A stretch of 64,000 bases of DNA, taken from Cucumis sativus. Taxonomy: Eukaryota > Streptophyta > Magnoliopsida > Cucurbitales > Cucurbitaceae. This document shows, one piece after another, positions 12,440 through 23,860 of the stretch (positions within the stretch are counted from its first letter, which is position 1; every line of letters starts with the position of its first letter). Where the stretch lies: assembly GCF_000004075.3 (NCBI RefSeq), contig NC_026655.2, positions 1-64,000 on the forward strand. Direction: 5' to 3'. The notes under the pieces are model-generated. The model searched no databases and was not told the DNA's origin. It was given only the letters and a program-made list of their open reading frames with translations. The position numbers and the translations under genes are program-made.

Positions 12440-13272
12440 TATAAGGTGGTTTAAAGGATGTCACAATATTCCCATGTTAGTGCGTTACGGTGGTATGTGG
12501 GTGTGACTATGCACGTTTTAACAATTGGCTCTAATATGCTTCTCTATATCTTTCGGCACTCGTTCAGCGACGGAAGCGAATCCCATACCTTAACTTGACA
12601 ACGTACCAAGTCCAAGCATAATAGAATCCAATGATTGCCATGGATATTGAATGGAGAGTAAATGTAATCAACATTCACCCAAGGATCTTGACAGTCTTTG
12701 TTTTTGATCCGACAACATAGTCAACCAACCGATACTCCTCCTTCCAGTGAAATGGTCGATTCTCTTTAATACATTCTTGGTATTCAGGCCACTTCGCAAC
12801 TAATAGTCGCGGCTGGAAGGAAAAAAAACACACATGCATGTATACAATGAGACAATAAGACAAATATCAAAAGCAAACTCAGTACATAAAGTATGGTTGC
12901 GAGTACAAACCATGAATAGTGTGTCTACAGTTGTGAAGTTTTGAGCAGTAGGTATCATGGCTGTCTTAATGTTGAAGCGAATGAGAAGAAACAGTGCATC
13001 CAAATGCTAATAGAAACAAAATAAAGCATTTAATTCGGTTATGCGATCAAACCAACTTCTTGAAGGTACTAAGTGCTCTAAAACTGTAAATAAGAAATAA
13101 TGAGAAAAGTTCTAAACCTCATCCGCCAACCACCGACGACACATGAACAAGTCTCTGAAAAAACTCCTTCGATTTTTTCCCGTGAAAAGTTTTCACGCAC
13201 CTCATCTTTCGTACGCTTGTCTGTGATCCAAGCTCTGAGTCGATCTAAATGGGCGTCAGGTATTTTGTGCAT
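12440..13272 (-). pseudogene. Ulp1-like cysteine protease, N-terminal catalytic part (decayed)
   Basis: On the minus strand, three frames give one recognisable domain in order. At 13250-13100 there is LDRLRAWITDKRTKDEVREN. At 13000-12900 there is LFLLIRFNIKTAMIPTAQNF. At 12860-12560 there is RLLVAKWPEYQECIK, then WVNVDYIYSPFNIHGNHW, ILLCLDLV and VKVWDSL. HW and the following D are the catalytic His and Asp of the Ulp1 fold; the catalytic Cys is missing here and is found in the opposite-strand piece at 10499-10790. Frame breaks occur between blocks (one before WVNVD at about 12680, and a stop after the DSL block), so the gene is dead or intron-split. The homology is family-level and inferred by eye. 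Confidence 0.7.
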
Positions 13273-13641
13273 AGGATCATAGACGGATGGTTGAGACTGA
13301 GAGGTGGTGGTGGATGATTGATTTTGTAGTCCGTTTATCTAAAGCTGTGAAGGGGGTTGACAAGTATACACTTGCACGCTTGCTACGTGCGGGCCGAACA
13401 TGTGGTCGTTCAGTGGATAATGGTTCTATTTCCATGACGTCTGAATCAAAATAAGTAAGACTTTTTTACTCCAATTTCCTCGTTCAAATCGTCAACGACG
13501 TCTACTGGCTCCTCCGAATGAATATGAACCTTCTTATCCAACTCATCCATTGTGTCATCCTCCGTGCGGTTTGCTTCGACACCCCCTATGGAAGGTCAAA
13601 ATGCATTACTAAGGATAAAGCATTAAGTAAGGATGATTTTC

Positions 13642-14788
13642 ACTTCTACTCAAAATTTTGGAAGGTGAGAGATAGGTGCTGATAGGTGAGAGATGATGGA
13701 ATAAACTTCAAGGCAAAGTTGCTAAGTCTAATACAATTGCTAACCCTATAGCCTTAACACCTAGTAGACTAGCTAAAACATGCATTCTAAACCGTTTAGG
13801 AAGTTTACACTCTTATATTGGGACTTCTACTCAAAATTTTGGAAGGTGAGAGATAGGTGCTGATAGGTGAGAGATGATGGAAAACTTCAAGGCAAAGTTG
13901 CTAAGTCTAATACAATTGCTAACCCTATAGCCTTAAACACCTAGAAGACTAGCTAAACATGCATTCTAAACGGTTTAAGGAAGTTAACACTCTTATATTG
14001 GGACTTCTACTCAAAATTTTGGAAGGTGAGAGATAGGTGCTGATAGGTGAGAGATGATGGAAAACTTCAAGGCAAAGTTGCTAAGTCTAATACAATTGCT
14101 AACCCTATAGCCTTAACACCTAGTAGACTAGCTAAACATGCATTCTAAACCGTTTAGGAAGTTTACACTCTTATATTGGGACTTCTACTCAAAATTTTTG
14201 GAAGGTGAGAGATAGGTGCTGATAGGTGAGAGATGATGGAAAACTTCAAGGCAAAGTTGCTAAGTCTAATACAATTGCTAACCCTATAGCCTTAACACCT
14301 AGTAGACTAGCTAAACATGCATTCTAAACCGTTTAGGAAGTTTACACTCTTATATTGGGACTTCTACTCAAAATTTTGGAAGGTGAGAGATAGGTGCTGA
14401 TAGGTGAGAGATGATGGAAAACTTCAAGGCAAAGTTGCTAAGTCTAATACAATTGCTAACCCTATAGCCTTAACACCTAGTAGACTAGCTAAACATGCAT
14501 TCTAAACGGTTTAGGAAGTTTACACTCTTATATTGGGACTTCTACTCAAAATTTTGGAAGGTGAGAGATAGGTGCTGATAGGTGAGAGATGATGGAAAAC
14601 TTCAAGGCAAAGTTGCTAAGTCTAATACAATTGCTAACCCTATAGCCTTAACACCTAGTAGACTAGCTAAACATGCATTCTAAACGGTTTAGGGAAGTTA
14701 ACACTCTTATATTGGGACTTCTACTCAAAATTTTGGAAGGTGAGAGATAGGTGCTGATAGGTGAGAGATGATGGAAAACTTCAAGGCA
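13642..14788. repeat. 180-bp tandem repeat in the right arm (inverted copies)
   Basis: These are the same 180-bp units as in 9271-10425, read in reverse. Each repeats ACTTCTACTCAAAATTTTGG, then AGGTGCTGATAGGTGAGAG, then CTTCAAGGCAAAG, with about 6.4 copies. The units here are more uniform than on the left (repeated TTTACACTCTTATATTGGG), as expected if the array expands and homogenises within an arm. Confidence 0.95.
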
Positions 14789-15699
14789 AAGGAAATGGTC
14801 TTTCAACAATGCAGCTTATGATAATGTCTTTAGAATACAATATTTAGAATGCATGTTTAGCAGCATATCTATTGTACTGGTAACTTTGCAGAGTTTTATA
14901 TGGGATACCAAATATATGTTCGAATTCAAGTTCTAAAACTCCAAGGTAATGGTTTTTCTATTATTACAGTACATTGCAAAGGAAATGGTTTTTTTCTTCC
15001 TAAAAACAGAATGGCTCCCACGGTTCTCTATGTCTGTGTGCATATGACATGCATTTCTTCTCCAAAATGTGCCAAAAACAAAAAACTCACATCTTAACAG
15101 ACAACTTAAACAAACAAGATGGAATACTGTAATAATAAATAAGCTACAACAGACTAACTCTAAAAAAAAAACTGAGATTTTATTACTCACTTGACTTCAA
15201 AGATGATGGATACGGCACTGCCAATGTAGAGGAGTGGATAAGAAATGGAGAGGTCCGGTGAAAACAAACCTGAAATCGAAATGGATGGAAGTGGAGAAGC
15301 GTCCGCCGGAGATGAAGTCGAAATGGAGACCCCGTGCAGAAGAAATGGAGACGTTCGGTGAACAAGTTGAAATCGGAAAATATAGCGGAGAGTCGTGAAG
15401 AAGAAATGGATGGAAGTGGAGAAGAAATGGACGGAAGAGAAAAACGTTCACCGGAGGCGGGAGAGAGTTGAAGAGGGTAACTGCAGACGCGGGAGAGTTC
15501 AAATGCGAGTTTACGTTTTTCTTTTGAACGGCCTTCTGTCTTCGGGTTGAAGAAAAGGAAAAAGAAGAAAAGAGGAAGGAAAATAAAAGAGGGTATTTTC
15601 GTCATTTCACCTCCAATTTATCCTAAATCTCAACTTTTCTACAATCAATCCTAAAACTCTATTTCTACCCCATTTTTGGCCTATTTTTGTCAATTCCCC
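13642..15699. repeat. Long terminal inverted arm, right
   Basis: Reverse complement of the left arm, 2,058 bp against 2,087 bp. It starts at ACTTCTACTC (13642) with the tandem repeats, then the unique segment (14789-15190, including CATATGACATGCATTTCTTC), then the purine-rich stretch (15240-15590) and the terminus at 15699. The polypyrimidine tract near the end is shorter than in the left arm. Confidence 0.92.
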
Positions 15700-15708
15700 A
15701 AAAGTATT
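15700..15708. other. 9-bp target-site duplication, right copy
   Basis: AAAAGTATT, identical to 8330-8338. The satellite resumes directly after it with GGGACGAAAATAAAAACTG. Confidence 0.93.
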
Positions 15709-18700
15709 GGGACGAAAATAAAAACTGAGTCCGGGCGTCTCCGAGCGGTTCTTGTGGGAAAAAACTTTGATATTACTCAGAGTGAGGCCTCCTAGTAGTT
15801 ATCTGTGAATTTTTGGGACGTTTCTCACATGGTTAAAAATCGGCCGATTTTTCGTATGGTAAAGCCTTGGCCATTTTTGGACCGTTTTTGGCGCAACCGT
15901 TGTGCACCCCGAACGAGCCCCACCCGACCCCTAGGCCCTGGGCTTTTTTTCTGGGCCATACTGGGTTCAATATAGATGGGTTTCCACACCTATCCGCGGG
16001 CTATCATCGGCCTAGACAGGTTGCACAAGATCAAAGAAACACAACTAGTCCATGGGAAGAAAAGTATTGGGACGAAAATAAAAACTGAGTCCGGGCGTCT
16101 CCGAGCGGTTCTTGTGGGAAAAAAACTTTGATATTACTCAGAGTGAGGCCTCCTAGTAGTTATCTGTGAATTTTCGGGACGTTTCTCTCACATGGTTTAA
16201 AAATCGGCCGATTTTTCGTATGGTAAAGCCTTGGCCATTTTTGGACCGTTTTTGGCGCAACCGTTGTGCACCCCGAACGAGCCCCACCCGACCCCTAGGC
16301 CCTGGGCTTTTTTTCTGGGTCATACTGGGTGCAATATAGATGGGTTTCCACACCTACTCGCGGGCTATCATCGGCCTAAACAGGTTGCACAAGATCAAAG
16401 AAACACAACTAGTCCATGGGAAGAAAAGTATTGGGACGAAAATAAAAACTGAGTCCGGGCGTCTCTGAGCGGTTCTTGTGGGAAAAAACTTTGATATTAC
16501 TCAGAGTGAGGCCTCCTAGTAGTTATCTGTGAATTTTCTGGACGTTTCTCACATGGTTAAAAATCGGCCGATTTTTCGTATGGTAAAGCCTTGCCCATTT
16601 TTGGACCGTTTTTGGCGCAACCGTTGTGCACCCCGAACGAGCCCCACCCCGACCCCTAGGCCCTGGGCTTTTTTTCTGTGTCATACTGGGTGCAATATAG
16701 ATGGGTTTCCACACCTATCCGCGGGCTATCATCGGCCTAAAAGAGATTGCACAAGATCAAAGAAACACAACTAGTCCATGGGAAGAAAAGTATTGGGACG
16801 AAAATAAAAACTGAGTCCGGGCATCTCCGAGCGGTTCTTGTGGGAAAAAACTTTGATATTACTCAGAGTGAGGCCTCCTAGTAGTTATCTGTGAATTTTC
16901 GGGACGTTTCTCACATGGTTAAAAATCGGCCGATTTTTCGTATGGTAAAGCCTTGGCCATTTTTGGACCGTTTTTGGCGCAACCGTTGTGCACCCCGAAC
17001 GAGCCCCACCCGACCCCTAGGCCCTGGGCTTTTTTTCTGTGTCGTACTGGGTGCAATATAGATGGGTTTCCACACCTATCTCGCGGGCTATCATCGGCCT
17101 AAAACAGGTTGCACAAGATCAAAGAAACACAACTAGTCCATGGGAAGAAAAGTATTGGGACGAAAATAAAAAGTGAGTCCGGGAGTCTGCGAGCGGTTCT
17201 TGTGGGAAAAAACTTTGATATTACTCAGAGTGAGGCCTCCTAGTAGTTATCTGTGAATTTTCGGGACGTTTCTCACATGGTTAAAAATCGGCCGATTTTT
17301 CGTATGGTAAAGCCCTTGGCCATTTTTTGGACCGTTTTTGGCGCAACCGTTGTGCACCCCGAACGAGCCCCACCGACCCCTAGGCCCTGGGCTTTTTTTC
17401 TGTGTCATACTGGGTGCAATATAGATGGGTTTCCACACCTATCCGCGGGCTATCATCGGCCTAAAGAGGTTGCACAAGATCAAAGAAACACAAACTAGTC
17501 CATTGGAAGAAAAGTATTGGGACGAAAATAAAAACTGAGTCCGGGCATCTCCGAGCAGTTCTTGTGGGAAAAAACTTTGATATTACTCAGAGTGAGGCCT
17601 CCTAGTAGTTATCTGTGAATTTTCGGGACGTTCCTTACATGGTTAAAAATCGGCCAATCGGCCGATTTTTCGTATGGTAAAGCCTTGGCCATTTTTGGAC
17701 CGTTTTTGGCGCAACCGTTGTGCACCCCGAACGAGCCCCACCCGACCCCGGCCCTGGGCTTTTTTTCTTGTGTCATACTGGGTGCAATATAGATGGGTTT
17801 CCACACCTATCCGCGGGCTATCATCGGCCTAAACAGGTTGCACAAGATCAAAGAAACACAACTAGTCCATGGGAAGAAAAGTATTGGGACGAAAATAAAA
17901 ACTGAGTCTGGGCATCTCCGAGCGGTTTTTGTGGGAAAAAAACTTTGATATTACTCAAAGTGAGGCCACCTAGTAGTTATCTGTGAACTTTTCGGGACGT
18001 TTCTTCTCACATGGTTAAAAATCGGCCGATTTTTCGTATGGTAAAGCCTTGGCCATTTTTGGACCGTTTTTGGCGCAACCGTTGTGCCCTACGAACGAGC
18101 CCCACCCGACCCCTAGGCCCTGGGCTTTTTTTCTCTGTCGTACTGGGTGCAATATAGATGGGTTTCCACACCTATCCGCGGGCTATCATCGGCCTAAAGA
18201 GGTTGCACAAGATCAAAGAAACACAACTAGTCCATTGGAAGAAAAGTATTGGGACGAAAATAAAAACTGGGTCTGGGCATCTCCGAGCGGTTCTTGTGGG
18301 AAAAAACTTTGATATTACTCAGAGTGAGGCCTCCTAGTAGTTATCTGTGAATTTTCGGGACGTTCCTCACATGGTTAAAAATCGGCCGATTTTTCGTATG
18401 GTAAAGCCTTGGCCATTTTTGGACCGTTTTTGGCGCAACCGTTGTGCACCCCGAACGAGCCCCACCCGACCCTTAGGCCCTGGGCTTTTTTTCTGTGTCA
18501 TACTGGGTGCAATATAGATGGGTTTCCACACCTATCCGCGGGCTATCATCGGCCTAAAGAGGTTGCACAAGATCAAAGAAACACAACTAGTCCATTGGAA
18601 GAAAAGTATTGGGACGAAAATAAAAACTGAGTCCGGGCATCTCCGAGCGGTTCTTGTTGGAAAAAACTTTGATATTACTCAGAGTGAGGCCTCCTAGTAG

Positions 18701-21011
18701 TTATCTGTGAATTTTCGGGACGTTTCTCACATGGTTAAAAATCGGCCGATTTTTCGTATGGTAAAGCCTTGGCCATTTTTGGACCGTTTTTGGCGCAACC
18801 GTTGTGCACCCCGAACGAGCCCCACCCGACCCCTAGGCCCTGGGCTTTTTTTTCTGTCCATACTGGGTGCAATATAGATGGGTTTCCACACCTATCCGCG
18901 GGCTATCATCGGCCTAAACAGGTTGCACAAGATCAAAGAAACAGAACTAGTCCAAGGGAAGAAAAGTATTGCGACGAAAATAAAACCTGAGTCCGGGAGT
19001 CTGCGAGCGGTTCTTGTGGGAAAAAACTTTGATATTACTCAGAGTGAGGCCTCCTAGTAGTTATCTGTGAATTTTCGGGACGTTTCTCACATGGTTAAAA
19101 ATCGGCCGATTTTTCGTATGGTAAAGCCTTGGCCATTTTTGGACCGTTTTTTGGCGCAACCGTTGTGCACCCCGAACAAGCCCCACCCGACCCCTAGGCC
19201 CTGGGCTTTTTTTCTGTGTCATACTGGGTGCAATATAGATGGGTTTCCACACCTATCCGCGGGCTATCATCGGCCTAAACAGGTTGCACAAGATCAAAGA
19301 AACACAACTAGTCCATGGGAAGAAAAGTATTGGGACGAAAATAAAAACTGAGTCTGGGCATCTCCGAGCGGTTTTTGTGGGAAAAAAACTTTCATATTAC
19401 TCAAAGTGAGGCCGCCTGGTAGTTATCTGTGACTTTTCAGGACGTTTCTCACATGGTTAAAAATCGGCCGATTTTTCGTAGGCTAAAGCCTTGGCCATTT
19501 TTGGACTGTTTTTGGCGCAATCGTTGTGCCCTACGAACGAGCCCCACCCGACCCCTAGGCCCTGAAATTTTTTTCTGTGACATACAGGGTGCAATATAGA
19601 CGGGTTTCCACACCTGTCCGCCGACTATAATCGGTCTAAATAGGTTCCACAAGATCAAAGAAACACAACTAAACCATTGGAAGAAAAGTATTGGGACGAA
19701 AATAAAAACTGAGTCTGGGGCATCTCCGAGCGGTTTTGTGGGAAGAAACTTCAATATTACTCAAAGTGAGGCCACCTAGTAGTTATCTGTGAATTTTCGG
19801 GACTTTTTTCACAAGGTTAAAAATCGGCCGATTATTCGTAGGCTAAAGTCTTGGCCATTTTTGGACTGTTTTTGGCGCAACCGTTGTGCATCACGAACGA
19901 GCCCCACCCGACCCCTAGGCCCTAAAAAAATTTTCTGTTACATACAGGGTGCAATATAGACGGGTTTCCATATCTGTCCGCCGACTATCATCGGTCTAAA
20001 TATGTTCCACAAGATCAAAGAAACACAATTAAACCATTGGAAGAAAAGTATTTGGACGAAAATAAAAACTGAGTCTGGGGCATCTCATAGCGGTTTTTGT
20101 GGGAAGAAACTTTAATATTACTCAAAGTGAGGCCACCTAGTAGTTATCTGGTAATTTTTTGGACTTTTTTCACAAGGTTAAAAATCGGCCGATTTTTCGT
20201 AGGCTAAAGCCTTGGCCTTTTTTGGACTGTTTTTAACGCAACCGTTGTGCACCACGAACGAGCCCCACCCGACCGCTAGGCCGTGGGATTTTTTTCTATG
20301 TCATAAAGGGTGCAATATAGACTTGTTTCCACACCTGTCTGCCGACTATCATCGATCTAAATAGGTTCCACAAGATCATTGAAACACAACTAAACCATGT
20401 GAAGAAAAGTATTGGGACGAAAATAAAAATTGAGTCTGGGGCATCTCCGAGCTGTTTTTGCGGGAATAAACTTTAATATTACTCAAAGTAAGGCCACCTA
20501 GTAGTTATCTGTGAATTTTCAGGACTTTTTTCACAAGGTTAAAAATCGGCCGATTTTTCGTAATCTAAATCCTTGGCCATTTTTGGACCGTTTTCGACGC
20601 AACCGTTGTGCACCACGAATGAGCCCCACCCGACCCCTAGGCCCTGAAATTTTTTATTGTGTCATACAGGGTGCAATATAGACAGGTTTCCACACCTGTC
20701 CACCGACTATCATCGGTCTAAATAGCTTCCACAAGATCAAAGAACTACAACTAAACCATTGGAAGAAAAGTATTGGGACGAAAATAAAAACTAAGTCCGG
20801 GGCATCTCCGAGCGGTTTTTGTGGGAAGAAACTTTAATATTACTCAAAGTGAGGCCACCTAGTAGTTATCTGTGAATTTTCGGGACTTTTTTCACAAGGT
20901 TAAAAATGGGCCGATTTTTCGTATGCTAAAGCCTTGGCCATTTTTGGACCATTTTTGGTGCAACCGTTGTGCACCACGAACGAGCCCCACCCGACACCTA
21001 GGCCCTAGGCT
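15700..21011. repeat. 360-bp tandem satellite array, right block with decaying edge
   Basis: About 15 monomers of the same satellite, many with an exact 360-bp period (for example 18301, 18661 and 19021 start identically). From about 19,340 onward monomers diverge progressively: GTTTCCACACCTGTCCGCCGA replaces the CTATCCGCGGG form, and ACAGGGTGCAATATAGAC and AAACCATTGG replace core variants. The last partial monomer ends at about 21,011. A four-unit period is hinted at here too, because GTGCCCTACGAACGAG occurs at 18086 and 19526, 1,440 bp apart. One monomer (17650) carries an 8-bp duplication, CGGCCAAT, inside its palindrome. Confidence 0.97.
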
Positions 21012-21580
21012 TCTAATAGAATATATTTGAAATTTTGGAACTACACCTACCGAAACATAATTTACTTTTTTTTATTAAAGTGATTGGAGTGATGAAGTGT
21101 TTAGAGGATGAGTTTATGTTGGGTGGAGTAGAGAAGTTCCCTTGACCCAAAAATTGGAATTACAAGATAACATTAATGATTGTCAATGAGAGTGTGACCA
21201 GGGGCAAGCAGGCCTTGTAACATTCTTGTCCATTTTCTTTTTTTGCTGTTTTAATGTATGTTTAAAAAATGTTATTTTAAACTATTGAAAAGAAATGTGA
21301 TATAATTTGAATAATGTGATATTTTAGTACCATTAACTCAATCTTCTTTCTTGGTATAATAATGTGCATATTATAGGCCAATTGAACTTGTTTGTGGACG
21401 TAATCAATCAATTCTTTTTAAAAGTTATTATGATGATATTACATCATTGATGTTCGTACTCCAAAAGTAGATACTTATTTACCTTTCAATTATGGGTGGG
21501 TTATTAATGACGTATAACTCATGGATGTTTGGGGTGAGGATTATAATAATATGCATTTATGGTGCACACTATTATAATTC

Positions 21581-21650
21581 ATGAAACCCTAAACCATATA
21601 AACCTTAACCTTAAATCCTAACTCCAAAACCCCAAACACCAAACTCTAAA
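21581..21650 (+). repeat. Degenerate telomere-like motif tract
   Basis: GAAACCCTAAACCATATAAA is followed by CTTAACCTTAAATCCTAAC and CCCAAACACCAAACTCTAAA. It resembles decayed plant telomere repeats (CCCTAAA). A second short tract, AAACCCTGAACCCCTAAACC, lies at 22402-22421. Both lie just beyond the satellite edge. Confidence 0.4.
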
Positions 21651-21654
21651 ATTG

Positions 21655-21960
21655 TTGGAAGATTTGTTTGGACTCCAAAATAAAAAATTGAGTCATGAAC
21701 TTTACTAATCAATTTTTTTGAGAAAAACTTTAACATTCCTCAAAATAATCATTTTGAGAAAAACTTCAACATTCCTCAAAATAAGACACCGTATCAAATA
21801 GATGTAAATTTTTAGACTTTTGGTCATATCTTGTAGGCTACAATGCCATTTTTTGAATGATTTTTGTGCTACCTTAGTCCACCACCAATAATAAGCACCA
21901 TTCACGACTCTTAACTCACTTTTTTGTGTTAGAGAGATAGGAATGCACACTTATCAACCT
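21655..21960 (+). repeat. Highly diverged relic satellite monomer
   Basis: About 650 bp past the array edge, blocks of the satellite appear in the correct order but strongly mutated: GGAAGATTTGTTTGGACTCC, AAAATAAAAAATTGAGTCA, GAGAAAAACTTTAACATTCC, CTTGTAGGCTACAATGCC, and GGAATGCACACTTATC near the end. The monomer counterparts are GGAAGAAAAGTATTGGGACG and so on. A local 39-bp duplication (GAGAAAAACTT...CAAAATAA) is included. The intervening 21012-21580 is AT-rich with nothing else recognised. Confidence 0.55.
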
Positions 21961-22885
21961 ATAGTTATTGAAGTAGGGAGTTGCATGACTAAAACAAATA
22001 AAAACTGTGAGTTCGTTAAGGTTTTAAGTTTTATGATTTATGGTCATTTATTATGATTTTCTAATGAAAATTACAATTGTATACAATTAACTAAGAGAAT
22101 TATACATGTATAATGTTCCTAAAATATTTGAAATTCAAACCAATTTGAAAGACTAATTGAAATCAATTCAAACCAATTTAGTAGGATTTGTTTTATGTTA
22201 AAATAACTTATTATGCAATTCGAATCAGTCTAACAAAAAAGTACAAACTGCTTCAATTTTTAACCAGAAAGCTTTCCTTTAACTTCTCACTGTATACCTT
22301 TCAACTTCTTAGTAATCTTTTGGTGTAATCTTTTTTACTATTTTTAAAAAGTTCTGTTTTCTTAAAAGAAAAAATTTTGTAAGATTTTAAATGTTTCCAG
22401 TAAACCCTGAACCCCTAAACCCTAGAACTATTTCAAAAGATATCAAAAATACTATTGATATCAATGAGTTTTCATCAATATCATTTTCAATAAGAATTTA
22501 CACCGAGGAGGAGAATTCAAAATGAAAAATAAGTAATTTCAGAGAGTGATTATCAACTAAACCTAGAAAACAAAAACCAAGAAACGTGGTTCCCGGGTTT
22601 AACCAAATAACTCCTCTCATAAATTTTGATCTCATTGCAACCGAGAAACGTGGTTCCCGGGTTTAACCAAATAACTCCTCTCATAAATTTTGATCTCATT
22701 GCAATGTGGAGTAATTAAGAAAAAAGAATGAAAATATGCAGTTACCGGTACATTGAAGGCAAATCAAAACTCAAAACTCCCAATTAAAGAGACAAATCTT
22801 GAGATAAATTAGTAGCGAAAAATCAAAATTAAGCTAGCCACCCAAATAGTTTCCTGTTAAAATCCTACAAAATAAAGAAAGCCTC
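21961..22885. other. AT-rich intergenic sequence
   Basis: No gene is seen between the satellite edge and the P1 gene. The only structures noticed are the telomere-like tract at 22402-22421 and the 64-bp duplication listed separately. The last about 180 bp (22705-22885) should include the 3' UTR of the P1 gene. Confidence 0.6.
22577..22704. repeat. 64-bp tandem duplication
   Basis: Two almost identical copies (from 22581 and from 22645), each starting GAAACGTGGTTCCCGGGTTT and ending TGATCTCATTGCAA. The period is 64 bp; the only differences I see are at the junction. It is recent by its identity. It lies about 180 bp downstream of the P1 stop codon. Confidence 0.95.
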
Positions 22886-23761
22886 TTAATCGAATAAGCT
22901 GAATCCCATGTCATCATCGCTCTCCTCCTTTGGCTCCTCCTGCACAATTGGCTTAAATGAACAATTGACAAAAAAGGAACAACGAGGCGAATGAAACTAA
23001 AGCAACGATAAAGATCTAAGTCACTAATATCTCAATCAACGAAAATAACTTAAAATTTCCAAAAGTACAAATTACCCTCATCAATTTTCAGTTTTTTATT
23101 GAATCTCTTGGATACATGAAATCCTTAACTTCCAAAGTTCAAAGGAATATTATGAACTACCTAACGGTTGGTTGCAAGAAAAAAAAAAACCTATATTTGC
23201 AACAGTTAAACAGTTCAATTTTTCGTAGTCAACTGATTTGGCAGTAACTAGCTAGTATTAGGATGTGTGTTATGTGAGTATATATATACGAAAAAGACCC
23301 TTGTTCAAAATCATGCGTAAATGGAAAGTTAGAGCTAGCAGACAGAGAAGTAAAGGAGACTTTCAAAATGAAGAACGGTTAAAGATTCATCCGCATACCC
23401 TCTTTTCCTCGATGGCAGGAGCGGCAGCAGCACTGGCGGTAGGAGCAGCTACAGCCACAGAAGCCGCAGCGCCACCTCCACAGCCAACATTAAGAAGAAG
23501 GTCCCCAATGTTCCTCTTCTCGGCCAATTTAGCAAACAAGCTAGGCCAGTAAGATTCCACACAGAGCCCCGCAGCTGCTACAACGGCTGCAATCTTTTCC
23601 GCCTATACACAATATGCAAATTAATCAGGCATCAAATAATCCAAAGAATGAAAAAAAAAAAGATAAAAACAAAGAAAGATAATGGTTCGTACAGTGATTG
23701 CGATTCCATCATCGTGAAGAGCCAGGGCGGCGTACGCGCACGCGAGTTCACTGGTAGACAT
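22886..23761 (-). CDS. RPP1: 60S acidic ribosomal protein P1
   Basis: Three coding exons on the minus strand: 23761-23693, 23602-23399 and 22939-22886, both introns GT-AG and phase 0, giving 108 aa. The protein begins [19 protein letters not shown], has the P1 core [20 protein letters not shown], a hinge rich in Ala ([10 protein letters not shown]) and the conserved stalk C-terminus [13 protein letters not shown]. That tail binds translation GTPases; P1 pairs with P2 on P0 in the large-subunit stalk. Length and tail match the family exactly, and the gene looks intact. Intron 2 (22940-23398) contains a 23-bp segment (23062-23084) that recurs inverted at 24040-24062. The upstream region has the promoter signature typical of ribosomal protein genes. 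Confidence 0.95.
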
Positions 23762-23860
23762 GGCTAAATGCGAATTAACCAATCAATAATGACCTCAGAG
23801 CTGAAAGGAGACAATTGGGAGGCAAAATTCGCGTCCGTCGATCGCCACTACTCTATCTGA

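Larger units (their letters stand above)
8339..15699. mobile_element. Mutator-like element (composite, Ulp1-bearing) inserted in the satellite
   Basis: A 7,361-bp insertion bounded by GGGGAATTGACAAAAATAGG at the left and its reverse complement at the right, flanked by the 9-bp duplication AAAAGTATT. The arms (8339-10425 and 13642-15699) are inverted copies of each other. The 3.2-kb centre carries two decayed pieces of a Ulp1-like cysteine protease gene and a second, internal pair of element ends. The ends, the 9-bp duplication and the protease together point to a Ulp1-carrying MULE (Kaonashi/CUMULE-type, from family knowledge). I found no MURA-type transposase, so the copy is probably non-autonomous. 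The satellite phase is continuous across the insertion, so it entered an existing array. Confidence 0.92.

Noticed and set aside
15700..21011. Ribosomal intergenic spacer as the source of the 360-bp repeat
   Set aside because: No 18S, 5.8S, 25S or 5S rRNA sequence or Pol I promoter signature occurs in the window; the repeat stands alone as a satellite.
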